This document shows, in pieces, positions 9,369 through 17,428 of a stretch of DNA of 32,586 nt (within the stretch, counting starts at the first letter, position 1; every line of letters starts with the position of its first letter). Origin of the DNA: Tenacibaculum ovolyticum DSM 18103 (lineage in GTDB: Bacteria; Bacteroidota; Bacteroidia; Flavobacteriales; Flavobacteriaceae); the NCBI RefSeq assembly GCF_000430545.1, contig NZ_KE387164.1, positions 1 through 32,586 on the forward strand, given 5' to 3'. A program made the translations under genes and the position numbers. The notes under the pieces were generated by a model, which did no database searches, was not told where the DNA came from, and saw only the letters and a program-made list of their open reading frames with translations.

Positions 9369-11231
9369 ATGAACTATCTATCGGTTGAAGGCATAGCAAA
9401 AGCATACGGAGAAAAAGTATTATTTGATAATATTTCTTTCGGAATTAATAAGGATCAAAAAATAGCTTTTGTTGCTAAAAACGGTAGTGGTAAAACCTCT
9501 ATTTTAAATATTGTTGCAGGTGTAGACGAATCTGATTCTGGGCAAGTAGTAAGCAGAAAAGGAATTGATATTGCTTATTTATCGCAAGCGGATAATTTAA
9601 ATCCTGATTTAACGATTGAAGAAACTATTTTTTCTACAGATAATAAAGTCTTATCAGTAATAAAGGAATACGAAAAAGCAGTACAAAATCCTGATGATGC
9701 TGATGCGTTTCAAGAAGCTTTTGAGTTAATGGAACAATACAATGCGTGGGATTTTGAAACGCAATACAAGCAAATACTATCTAAATTAAAGCTAGACAAC
9801 TTACAGTTAAAAGTAGGAAAGCTTTCTGGTGGACAAAAAAAACGATTAGCATTAGCTATTGTATTAATTAAAAAACCAGATTTATTAATTTTAGATGAGC
9901 CTACTAATCATTTAGATTTAGAAATGATTGAGTGGTTAGAAGCATTTTTTGCTAAAGAAAAAATAACCTTATTTATGGTTACGCACGACCGTTACTTTTT
10001 AGAACGTGTGTGTAATGAAATTATCGAATTAGATAACGGGCAATTATATAAGTACAAAGGTAATTACTCGTATTACCTACAAAATAAAGAAGAACGTTTA
10101 GCACTTGAAGCTACCAATTTAGGAAAGGCAAAAAGTTTGTTTAAAAAAGAATTAGATTGGATGCGTCGCCAACCAAAGGCACGTACTACGAAATCTAAAT
10201 CTCGTATTGAAGATTTTAATCAAATTAAAGATAAAGCACACCAGCGACGTAACGAGCATGAAGTACAGTTAGAAATTAACATGGAGCGTTTGGGAAGCAA
10301 AATTTTGGAGCTTCATAAAATGAAAAAATCGTTTGATGACAAAGTAATTTTAGACGGATTTGATTATGTTTTTAAACGAGGAGAACGTATTGGTATTATT
10401 GGTAAAAACGGTACAGGTAAATCGTCTTTCTTAAACATGTTAACTGGAGGTATCGAATTAGATGGTGGAAAAGTAACAGTTGGTGAAACAGTAAAGTTTG
10501 GATATTACACCCAAAACGGAATTGAAATAAAACCTGGGCAAAAAGTAATTGAAGTAGTTAAAGAATTCGGAGAATACATTCCATTATCGAAAGGCCGTAA
10601 AATATCTGCAAGTCAATTATTAGAGCGCTTTCTTTTTGACAAAAAAAAGCAATATGATTTTGTAGAAAAATTAAGTGGAGGAGAACAAAAACGACTGTAT
10701 TTATGTGCGGTGTTAATTCAGAATCCTAACTTTTTAATTTTAGATGAGCCTACTAACGATTTAGATGTTGTTACTCTAAATGTTTTAGAAAACTTCTTAT
10801 TAGATTATCCGGGTAACTTAATGGTGGTTTCTCACGACCGTTATTTTATGGATAAAATTGTTGATAATTTATTTGTGTTTAGAGGTGAGGGGCAAATTGA
10901 TAATTTCCCTGGTAATTACTCAGACTTTAGGGCTTATGAAGACTCTAAGGTAAAAGAAGCAAGAGAAGTAAAGAAAGAGGTTGTAAAACCTGTTAAAAAA
11001 GCTAAGAAGGTAGCGTTAAACTTTGATGAAAAACGTGAATGGGGCTTATTAGAAAAAGATATTGAAAGACTTCAAAAAAAGAAACAATTAATTGAAGGGA
11101 AATTTAATAAAGGTGAATTTTCTCCTGAAGAAATTAATGATAAATCAATAGAGCTACAAGAAACAATTGATAGTTTAGAAACCAAAGAAGAACGTTGGTT
11201 TGAACTTTCTATGAAATTAGAAGGGGAGTAA
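9369..11231 (+). CDS. ABC-F family ATPase, Uup-like (ribosome-associated)
   Basis: 620 residues with two ABC ATPase domains and no membrane segments, the ABC-F layout. Domain 1 has Walker A KNGSGKTS (37-44), signature LSGGQ (152-156) and Walker B with Asp176-Glu177. Domain 2 has Walker A GKNGTGKS (345-352), signature LSGGEQ (435-440) and Walker B with Asp459-Glu460. A charged linker lies between, and a Lys/Glu-rich coiled coil (about 540-620) closes the protein, as in Uup. ABC-F proteins act in the cytosol at the ribosomal E site to relieve stalled translation, or in some cases protect against antibiotics; which applies is not visible. The first Gly of Walker A in domain 1 is Ala36. A 27-bp piece of its 3' coding end is repeated at 14308-14334. 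Confidence 0.92.
   Translation: MNYLSVEGIAKAYGEKVLFDNISFGINKDQKIAFVAKNGSGKTSILNIVAGVDESDSGQVVSRKGIDIAYLSQADNLNPDLTIEETIFSTDNKVLSVIKEYEKAVQNPDDADAFQEAFELMEQYNAWDFETQYKQILSKLKLDNLQLKVGKLSGGQKKRLALAIVLIKKPDLLILDEPTNHLDLEMIEWLEAFFAKEKITLFMVTHDRYFLERVCNEIIELDNGQLYKYKGNYSYYLQNKEERLALEATNLGKAKSLFKKELDWMRRQPKARTTKSKSRIEDFNQIKDKAHQRRNEHEVQLEINMERLGSKILELHKMKKSFDDKVILDGFDYVFKRGERIGIIGKNGTGKSSFLNMLTGGIELDGGKVTVGETVKFGYYTQNGIEIKPGQKVIEVVKEFGEYIPLSKGRKISASQLLERFLFDKKKQYDFVEKLSGGEQKRLYLCAVLIQNPNFLILDEPTNDLDVVTLNVLENFLLDYPGNLMVVSHDRYFMDKIVDNLFVFRGEGQIDNFPGNYSDFRAYEDSKVKEAREVKKEVVKPVKKAKKVALNFDEKREWGLLEKDIERLQKKKQLIEGKFNKGEFSPEEINDKSIELQETIDSLETKEERWFELSMKLEGE
11139..11165 (+). repeat. 27-bp direct repeat, copy inside ABC-F 3' coding end
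   Basis: This stretch encodes the DKSIELQET part of the ABC-F coiled coil and is identical to 14308-14334. With that copy it brackets the toxin/lipoprotein segment. Confidence 0.8.
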
Positions 11232-11233
11232 CA

Positions 11234-11263
11234 TTTTATTTGCTTTGTGTAAAGCAAATAAAA
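11234..11263. terminator. Bidirectional terminator between ABC-F and lipoprotein genes
   Basis: A 13-bp perfect stem TTTTATTTGCTTT / AAAGCAAATAAAA with loop GTGT lies between convergent genes, starting 3 nt after the ABC-F stop. It has T-rich ends on both strands. Confidence 0.8.
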
Positions 11264-11297
11264 AAAAGTTATAGAGTTATGTAAAAACTGGCTACAA

Positions 11298-11933
11298 TTA
11301 TTCTTTAATTTCAATTAAAGGATCTGGATTAATAAATTCAGGAAAGCCAGTATCTTGAACATAGCTAGACTCTATAGATCCCATAGACTCTTTACCACTT
11401 ATTTTGTCTATAAAATAGCGTCCAAAGGCTACTTCGTTATCTACATGTATGCTATACATATCGGCTGATTCAATAATGCTATTATTAAAGCCAAATCGTG
11501 GTAAACCAAACGCTTCTATTACAAAATTAATTTTTTCTTGGTCTTTAGCTGTTGGAATGTAAAACTTATCGAAACCCCAAATATCAAAAGGAGAAATGTT
11601 TTTGTTGGTGAGATTAACTTCTATATCGTAATTTAAATTTTCAACTTTTTTATTAAGAGGCGTAAACTGAATAATTCGCCTGTACTTAACGATTGTTTTT
11701 TTAGTGTTTGCCCAAACTGTGATTTCGTATATTTTAGGGTTAAAAATAAATTCTGGATATTTTAAAGCTATTAATTTATTAGCTTCATTTATCAATTTAT
11801 TTTTCTTTAAAGCCATTGTTTTTTTATATTTAATACCTCCGTTTTTTGTATGATAGTAAGTCGAGCAGCTTGTAAAAGAGCAGAAAACTAAGCTTATTAT
11901 TAAAATATTTATCCATCTCATTCTTCTATACAT
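11298..11933 (-). CDS. Putative lipoprotein of unknown function, candidate immunity gene of the toxin cassette
   Basis: 211 residues with a lipoprotein signal peptide: a hydrophobic stretch and lipobox FTSC with Cys23, followed by STYYHTKNGG. The YY-KNGG patch after the Cys is shared with the two lipoproteins upstream (11997-12515 and 12545-13096), but the rest is different. A second ATG at 11921 (MRWINIL) lines up with the MGW starts of those neighbours, so either start is possible; both keep the signal peptide. The leader (11913-11952) is a decayed copy of the 3' end of the toxin gene at 13075-14172, which ties the gene to that toxin cassette. No known domain is recognised. It would sit on the periplasmic face of the inner or outer membrane. 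Confidence 0.75.
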   Translation of the reverse strand: MYRRMRWINILIISLVFCSFTSCSTYYHTKNGGIKYKKTMALKKNKLINEANKLIALKYPEFIFNPKIYEITVWANTKKTIVKYRRIIQFTPLNKKVENLNYDIEVNLTNKNISPFDIWGFDKFYIPTAKDQEKINFVIEAFGLPRFGFNNSIIESADMYSIHVDNEVAFGRYFIDKISGKESMGSIESSYVQDTGFPEFINPDPLIEIKE

Positions 11934-11952
11934 TTATATTCAAAATCTAAAA
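11913..11952 (-). repeat. Decayed copy of the toxin gene 3' end
   Basis: This stretch aligns with 13088-13132 (tail of the toxin gene plus start of the next lipoprotein gene) with about 33 matching positions out of 40 and a 6-bp deletion. Read in the toxin frame it contains stops, so it is a relic. Confidence 0.6.
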
Positions 11953-11996
11953 GCTTCTTTTTTCAGTCTCAAATATAGTGCTTCTTTGTAAAATGT

Positions 11997-12515
11997 TTAC
12001 CAATCAGTTGTTTGTTTTAATCCCTTTATTTTTTCAGGAATGTAAGCTCTTAAAACTTCTTGTTCTTGTTTATTGATCCCTTTAATAAATAAAGTATCAT
12101 TTCTAATAAAACCAGTAAATTTTGAATACCAACTTCTCTCTTTATGTTTTACATAAAAAAACTCCATTTCTATTTTATTATTATTTATTACCTCATAATA
12201 CCCTGGGGTAGTAGCTGTGTTTAGCTTTTCTATATCTGTTTTTTCAGAAATATCAACACTTCTTTCAAAACAACGACCATTTTTAAAGAATTTTATGTAA
12301 AATAGACTATTATATTCACCATTTCCAAAAGTTAATGTATCGTTAGAAAAGTATAGACTTTCTGTTTTTATTAAATCTTCTTTTTTTAATTTATAAGGTG
12401 CTTTTGCTAATGTGAATTTATTTTTTTTAGGACGGTGGCCTCCATTTTTATAGGTGTAATTATAGCATCCTGAAAAAGAAACTAAACCAAGTATCAAAAT
12501 TTTTTTCCACCCCAT
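11997..12515 (-). CDS. Putative lipoprotein, paralogue of the upstream gene
   Basis: 172 residues from ATG 12515 (MGWKKIL). A longer frame exists but begins with TTG at 12551 and would add 12 residues ahead of the signal peptide; the ATG start gives a signal peptide and lipobox (FSGC, Cys17) that match the neighbour at 12545-13096 residue for residue. Paralogy is clear along the length: YKNGGHRPKKNKF against NEKGGYRPKNSKF, PYKLKKEDLI against PYKLIKDDLI, and a shared ending around GFIRNDTLF and the final DW. It has no known domain. Tandem lipoproteins behind a toxin suggest duplicated immunity genes that protect from a periplasm-acting toxin, but this is inference. Confidence 0.75.
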   Translation of the reverse strand: MGWKKILILGLVSFSGCYNYTYKNGGHRPKKNKFTLAKAPYKLKKEDLIKTESLYFSNDTLTFGNGEYNSLFYIKFFKNGRCFERSVDISEKTDIEKLNTATTPGYYEVINNNKIEMEFFYVKHKERSWYSKFTGFIRNDTLFIKGINKQEQEVLRAYIPEKIKGLKQTTDW

Positions 12516-12544
12516 CCTTTTATCCTTGTTCTGTTGTAAAATAT

Positions 12545-13096
12545 TTACCAATCAGGCGCTCCTGTTAAACCGTCTACTTTTTTTCGAATATATATTCTAC
12601 AGTTTTTTTTATTTGGTTTAGGAAACTCTTTGTTTTTAAATGAATCATAAAATAAAAATAAGCTATCATTTCTTATGTAGCCTTTTCTTTTATGATAAGA
12701 ACCTCCTTCTGCTTTTTTTACACTATAATAGTCAATTGTTATATTTTTTTTATTTTCAATCTTGTAGTAGCCAATTAATAATGAGTTGTTTACATTGTTT
12801 AGCTTTTTTAGGTTGATGTTATCAGTATAAGGTTCCAAGTTCTCTAAATAATGTCCGTTAGAAAAGAAACGAATAATACTATTATCTATATCTGTTTTTG
12901 TTCCATAACTTACCTTTGTAATATTTACATATATAGAATTAACATCTATTAAATCATCTTTTATTAGTTTATATGGAGGTTTAGATAACTTAAATTTTGA
13001 ATTTTTAGGTCTGTATCCTCCTTTTTCGTTTATATAATAATTTTTACAACTGCTTAATAAAATTATTGAAATAACTAAAATTTTATTCCACCCCAT
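12545..13096 (-). CDS. Putative lipoprotein overlapping the toxin gene, candidate immunity protein
   Basis: 183 residues. It has a signal peptide MGWNKILVISIILLSS with lipobox ending in Cys17, then KNYYINEKGG. The start codon lies inside the last codons of the toxin gene (22-nt overlap, different frame), which implies translational coupling, the arrangement expected of a toxin-immunity pair. It is a paralogue of the following gene at 11997-12515. There is no catalytic motif; the sequence is rich in Lys, Tyr and Asn and may form a small beta-rich domain. Codon use is very AT-rich, more so than in the core genes, in keeping with an acquired cassette. Confidence 0.75.
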   Translation of the reverse strand: MGWNKILVISIILLSSCKNYYINEKGGYRPKNSKFKLSKPPYKLIKDDLIDVNSIYVNITKVSYGTKTDIDNSIIRFFSNGHYLENLEPYTDNINLKKLNNVNNSLLIGYYKIENKKNITIDYYSVKKAEGGSYHKRKGYIRNDSLFLFYDSFKNKEFPKPNKKNCRIYIRKKVDGLTGAPDW

Positions 13097-14172
13097 CCTT
13101 CTATGTTTTTATATTCATATTCAAATCTAAAATCCTTTATTGTTCGATGGATAAAATTTTGTAACCAAGCATCACCAATAACATCAATCGTTGCATTATA
13201 ACCGTTTTGTTGATTAAAACGAATGTAAGTAGATGCTTTATTTAATTTTTTTTGTGAAGGTGTTTGATTATGATATTTACTAAAAGTTAAATCTTTTAAA
13301 TTACTTTCTAAAACTTTAATCTTATTGTTTTTTTCTTCTTTAGATAAGTTTTTATTATTTTTTACTTCTTTGATCTCTTTATCTAATTTTTTCTTTTTTA
13401 ACTCTTCGATAGCATCATGTTGATAATCCCCTGAAAAATCTTGAAACCCAACTTCAATTAAAGGAGTAACAATTGTTAAACCACCAGTCCAACCCATATC
13501 GGTTCCTCCACCAAAATAAGCACGTTTTGTATCGTTATTCGAACTCACATTTACATTTCCTAGGCGAAAACCAATCATTCCTTCTCGTTGTAATTTATCT
13601 AAAGAAAATTGATTGTCGTGTAAGGCAGAATTCCAAGTAAATAATTGACCATATCTAAATGAATTTTCAAAATTATTTAACATGGGATTTTCCGAATTAT
13701 AATTTAAAGTATACGATTTCAAAGGAGTACCGTATCCGCCACCAACAATAACATTTGCAGCAGCAGTAACATCTACTACCATATTGCTTTTATCTACGCC
13801 AACGCCTAAACCGCTATTATATGCTGATACATGAAAAGATGTATTTGCTGCAAAATTACCATATCGTTGCCCATAACCTATGTTTAAATTAGCTTTAAAC
13901 CGTACTTTATAGGCTAATTGAATTTGGAGACCAAAAGTAACTTTAAACCCACTTCCTGGCGGATCTATATTACCACAACAGCCGTTTTTATCTTTCGTTA
14001 TAAAACTTTGACTGTAGCCTCGCATACTTTGTTCTACTCTTCGTTTTAAATCTGTTTCAGCCCAAAATTTGGCATCGCCAACACAGTGCTTAAAATCGAA
14101 GATACTCGATGTTATAGCGGCTTCTAAATCTGTTTCTATTCCTTGAAAATTAAAAAGGGAATGGTTTGTCAT
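13075..14172 (-). CDS. Orphan polymorphic toxin-like protein (resembles toxin type 23 domain)
   Basis: 365 residues, no signal peptide and no trafficking domain. The central part (about 70-250) is Gly/Asn-rich with alternating beta-strand character and contains the blocks GMIGFRLGNVNVSSNND, FGGGTDMGWTGG and GFQDFSGDY. These recall the type 23 polymorphic toxin domain (Ntox23-like) common in Bacteroidota; I judge this from memory of the family, so it is moderate at best. A Lys/Glu-rich coiled segment (about 255-300) follows. Normally such a domain is the C-terminus of a large exported protein; here it stands alone, as in displaced toxin cassettes. The gene overlaps the lipoprotein gene at 12545-13096 by 22 nt. 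It could also be a structural outer-membrane-associated protein. Confidence 0.5.
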   Translation of the reverse strand: MTNHSLFNFQGIETDLEAAITSSIFDFKHCVGDAKFWAETDLKRRVEQSMRGYSQSFITKDKNGCCGNIDPPGSGFKVTFGLQIQLAYKVRFKANLNIGYGQRYGNFAANTSFHVSAYNSGLGVGVDKSNMVVDVTAAANVIVGGGYGTPLKSYTLNYNSENPMLNNFENSFRYGQLFTWNSALHDNQFSLDKLQREGMIGFRLGNVNVSSNNDTKRAYFGGGTDMGWTGGLTIVTPLIEVGFQDFSGDYQHDAIEELKKKKLDKEIKEVKNNKNLSKEEKNNKIKVLESNLKDLTFSKYHNQTPSQKKLNKASTYIRFNQQNGYNATIDVIGDAWLQNFIHRTIKDFRFEYEYKNIEGWGGIKF

Positions 14173-14307
14173 ATTTTTGCAATTTTTTTAACACACTAGC
14201 ATAATGTTAGTTATTATGTTTTTTTAACTAAAGTAATAAATAAAAACTAAATATAAAATTCCGAATTACTTTTTGGAAGTAGGTTAAGACTTACTATTAA
14301 TTTATGA

Positions 14308-14334
14308 GATAAATCAATAGAGCTACAAGAAACA
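14308..14334 (+). repeat. 27-bp fragment of ABC-F 3' end at island boundary
   Basis: It is identical to 11139-11165 inside the ABC-F gene and in the same orientation. Some weaker similarity extends to both sides (an ATTAATGA-like stretch before, a TAGTTA-like stretch after). It lies in the 279-nt gene-free gap between the toxin gene and the HNH gene, where I otherwise see no gene. It fits a remnant left when a cassette carrying its own gene end inserted here. Confidence 0.75.
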
Positions 14335-14451
14335 TTAGGTAGTTATTTAGCACTTCATTTCCGTTTACTATTTAGCAAACTTTATTAATGCATATAAAAC
14401 CTTTTTCTTAGTACAAACGTTTATATTTTTTGGGACTGTTGTACACAATTT

Positions 14452-15300
14452 TTATTCAAAAATTAGATTTAAATAGTCTGGTTTATTAATCAAAGCCTCT
14501 TCTAAAATTGATTTATAATAGTTGTTTCCAAATAGAGCTTTATCATCTTCTATTTTATCTTTCACAAGTTCTGTAACTTCATTTCTGGGAAGTCGGCTTT
14601 TAATTGCAGTGATTAGGTTTGTTAATTCAGAAATTATTTTATGACTTTCTTGTTTAAACCTTTGCGGCAAATGAAGTCTAGTGTAATGACTTATTAATAA
14701 TTCAAAAAAATCAACATTAATATGATTCGTATTACGCAACTCAAAAGTTGATAGAATATTATCATCTAAAACGACTATATCTACAAATAAATACTGATCA
14801 CTAGGTAAGATATCGGTATATAGATTTAAGAAAAGCGTTTTGTTATTTCCTTTCCAATTTTCGCTTTTATGACTGTTACAAGTTGTACAAGCGGGCAATA
14901 AATTCTTAGGGTTTACAGAAAATTCTGGAAATTCATCTTTAGGAATAATATGATCTAAAGAGCCAATTGGTGTAATTGTACAATATTGGCAAGTGTTCAT
15001 AGCTCTATTGTCTAAAACAGTTGTGATGCTATTCTTTAATTTGACTAATCTTGAGTTTCCTGAAGTATATAATTTAAGTAAATCAGATTTATCTTGATTT
15101 GCATAACCATCTGGAGTTAAACTAATATGATTGTTAGCATTGTGAGCTATTTCATAATCTTCATATAACAGTTTAATAGCAGGAACAAGAATATCAATTC
15201 TGTCCTTATAATTTGGGTTTTCAGAAGAATTTCTTTTTGAAGCAACTATTTCATCCAAGAAATCAGAAGTATTACCACTATGTACTTTAAGATTTCTCAT
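14452..15300 (-). CDS. HNH endonuclease of a Septu-like defence pair (PtuB-like)
   Basis: 282 residues. The HNH zinc-finger nuclease core is at about 104-146: Cys104-x2-Cys107, then the Asp116-His117 pair of the first HNH motif, Asn133, and Cys138-x2-Cys141-Asn142 with His144. The N-terminal 100 residues and the C-terminal 130 are mostly helical and unassigned. The start overlaps the end of the ATPase gene by 14 nt, so the two are co-translated. ABC-type ATPase plus HNH nuclease is the composition of Septu (PtuA-PtuB), where the ATPase holds the nuclease until phage infection. No reverse transcriptase lies nearby, which argues against a retron. It is near in kind to McrA-like HNH proteins, but the pairing makes defence likeliest. 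Confidence 0.75.
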   Translation of the reverse strand: MRNLKVHSGNTSDFLDEIVASKRNSSENPNYKDRIDILVPAIKLLYEDYEIAHNANNHISLTPDGYANQDKSDLLKLYTSGNSRLVKLKNSITTVLDNRAMNTCQYCTITPIGSLDHIIPKDEFPEFSVNPKNLLPACTTCNSHKSENWKGNNKTLFLNLYTDILPSDQYLFVDIVVLDDNILSTFELRNTNHINVDFFELLISHYTRLHLPQRFKQESHKIISELTNLITAIKSRLPRNEVTELVKDKIEDDKALFGNNYYKSILEEALINKPDYLNLIFE

Positions 15301-17224
15301 TAATAATGCTTTTTAAATAAATTCTTGTATTAAGACCTAAGGGAATATTTTTAGATGAAATAGATGACACTATTTCATTATAAGATTTACCAGAAGTAAC
15401 TAATCGATTTAATATTTTTTTGTATTGGTTTGGAATAATATTATTCCCAAAAATATCTTCAGTGAGTACAGTTAAGTTTTCACCGAATGTTTCTGAGATT
15501 GGTTTTCTAACGCTTAAAATAGCTTCATCTCTTTCCATTATATAGACATTTCTTGATAAAAGTTCTCTGACAATTAATGGTGAGTGCGTTGCTATAATAC
15601 AATAAGATTGAAATTCATTAGTAAGCTCATAAATCGCATTAATTAATTGAGATATAGCATTTGGGTGTAAGTGCGTTTCAGGTTCGTCATAAATTACCAA
15701 TGAAGCATATCTAATATTTGCAACAATTTCAGTAATTATGTAAAGAAGAATACTCTGTCCAGAACTAAGTTTTTTACTAACACTATTAAAACCTTTTATA
15801 TCTACTTTATCATCATCAACGATTAACTCATTGATTAATTCACGATCTAAAAAGAAAGGAAGTAGATTAAGCCATTTATCAAATCTATTATTTGATGCAA
15901 TTTTTTTCCAGGAACCATGAAATCTAAGTTTGAGTCCCTTTGTGCTATAAAGCTCCCCTTTTGAATCTTTAAGCCCACAGTAGGCATAATTAAAGTCAGC
16001 CGTATTTTTAGGTATGTCAAATGAATCGAATGCACTGTAGGAAACGGCTATTACCTTACTAAATAAAGGTGTTTTGGGTGTGAAAACATCATTCTTCTTC
16101 TTTGAAATGTCAATTGGTAAAGAAGAGATTAATTGAGTTTTCCCTGTTCCATTTTTACCAATTAGTGCAAATATTCTACTAGGTACAATTTTATTTGCAT
16201 CAAAATCAAAATGTACATCTATCGCTTCATCTGCAAATTTTGCTTTAAATGAATATTGGAAACTGTATAGATTTTTAAGATTGTAACCATATAAGCGATA
16301 TTTCACTTCACGTAAAAGTTGTTCTTGTTCATCATATCTGATTAAAGAATTTCTAAAAAAATAATTATTTTCAAATTCTTCTAATATTTTAGGGTAAAAT
16401 GCAGAATCTTTTAATGCCCATAATATACTTTCATATGTTTTTACAAATAATGATTTGATATTTTCATAGTAGTTATATTCTTGTCCAAGTGAACAGAAGT
16501 TTTCATTTAATAAGGTAAATTTTTCATTTAGTATACTAGGTGTTTTTTCTACTTCTTGGTGAATAATTTTTACTATTCCAATTTTTTTACAATTTGAAAT
16601 ATTTGGGTAGTAATATAAATAATAAGTGGATCTATTACCAAAGTCGTTCCATCCAATATGATTAACAAGAACAAAGCAAGGGAATTGGTTAGGCTTTTTG
16701 TGAGATTTTTTATAATCAAAGAAACCATCAGGTGAATTATCTACAAAAAATGGAATTTCGTTTTTAATTATCGTTGGAGGGGCTAAATTCGTTATATCAT
16801 ACTCTTTAATTTTAAAGATTGAAAGTCCTTCTTCATTATACGAATCAAGAGAAAAATTTAAGGTTTCTTTTTCTAAATATGGATTAACTAAAAGATAATA
16901 TTTCGTTATTCCATCTTCATTATTTCGAGTATTTGGATGAATAACTTTGTTTAAAAAATTAATGAAAGTTTTGGAGTCACTAATGACACTGAATCTTTCA
17001 GTAAGAACATATTCATATTCCCAATCATAATTATTAACTAAATGTTGAAAAGCATCATCATAAGCGTTAGAATATCTACTATCTTCTGAAGGTAATGATT
17101 TTAATTCAAACATTTCATCCAAAAAATTGATGATATTAATATCATCTTGTGATTCGCCAAATAAATCTGACTCAGAAAGTAATACTCTTAGTATATCTAA
17201 TCTTATTTTTTTAGTAATCTTCAT
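15287..17224 (-). CDS. ABC-type ATPase with AbiJ_NTD3-like N-terminus, Septu-like (PtuA-like)
   Basis: 645 residues. The ATPase half has Walker A GKNGTGKT (356-363), ABC signature LSSGQ (486-490), Walker B with Asp513-Glu514 in DEPETHLHP, and the H-loop His547 in ATHSP, the OLD/PtuA/AAA_15-21 style. PtuA proteins usually put the ATPase domain near the start; here about 330 residues precede it. The first 130 (IRLDILRVLL, SLPSEDSRYSNAYDDAFQH, NNYDWEYEYVL, FINFLNKVIHP) resemble the AbiJ N-terminal domain 3, known from abortive-infection proteins, where it is thought to sense infection; the match is from memory. The following HNH gene overlaps by 14 nt. A cytosolic anti-phage role is inferred. 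A 12-bp palindrome lies 22 nt ahead of the start. Confidence 0.78.
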   Translation of the reverse strand: MKITKKIRLDILRVLLSESDLFGESQDDINIINFLDEMFELKSLPSEDSRYSNAYDDAFQHLVNNYDWEYEYVLTERFSVISDSKTFINFLNKVIHPNTRNNEDGITKYYLLVNPYLEKETLNFSLDSYNEEGLSIFKIKEYDITNLAPPTIIKNEIPFFVDNSPDGFFDYKKSHKKPNQFPCFVLVNHIGWNDFGNRSTYYLYYYPNISNCKKIGIVKIIHQEVEKTPSILNEKFTLLNENFCSLGQEYNYYENIKSLFVKTYESILWALKDSAFYPKILEEFENNYFFRNSLIRYDEQEQLLREVKYRLYGYNLKNLYSFQYSFKAKFADEAIDVHFDFDANKIVPSRIFALIGKNGTGKTQLISSLPIDISKKKNDVFTPKTPLFSKVIAVSYSAFDSFDIPKNTADFNYAYCGLKDSKGELYSTKGLKLRFHGSWKKIASNNRFDKWLNLLPFFLDRELINELIVDDDKVDIKGFNSVSKKLSSGQSILLYIITEIVANIRYASLVIYDEPETHLHPNAISQLINAIYELTNEFQSYCIIATHSPLIVRELLSRNVYIMERDEAILSVRKPISETFGENLTVLTEDIFGNNIIPNQYKKILNRLVTSGKSYNEIVSSISSKNIPLGLNTRIYLKSIINEKS

Positions 17225-17246
17225 TTATAGTAAATGGATTTTTTTG

Positions 17247-17258
17247 CCTTTATAAAGG
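17247..17258. promoter_or_regulatory. 12-bp palindrome ahead of the defence operon, possible operator
   Basis: CCTTTATAAAGG is a perfect palindrome 22 nt upstream of the ATPase start codon, inside the likely leader or promoter. No regulator gene is adjacent, so its role is open. Confidence 0.3.
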
Positions 17259-17428
17259 TGTTTTAATCGACAAATTAAACATAGCGCATCACACTCCTTT
17301 ACGGGTATCCGTTAAGAAAGTATATATCATCAATATTTAAAAAATAAAAGAATAGGGGACTTTTACTTTAGCGATTTTTCGAGATAAATGTAATAAATCT
17401 ATCTATTTGTACCAAAGGGAATTACAAA

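Noticed and set aside
11997..12551. Longer start of the second lipoprotein at 12551
   Set aside because: It is a TTG, gives 12 extra residues before the signal peptide, and breaks the alignment with its paralogue.
14452..17224. Retron with ATPase-HNH effectors
   Set aside because: No reverse transcriptase gene and no msr/msd-like structure is present within the window; the next gene is an exonuclease on its own.
17380..17410. Third copy of the ABC-F fragment at the right edge of the island
   Set aside because: Only GAGATAAAT plus scattered bases match; this is within chance for AT-rich sequence.
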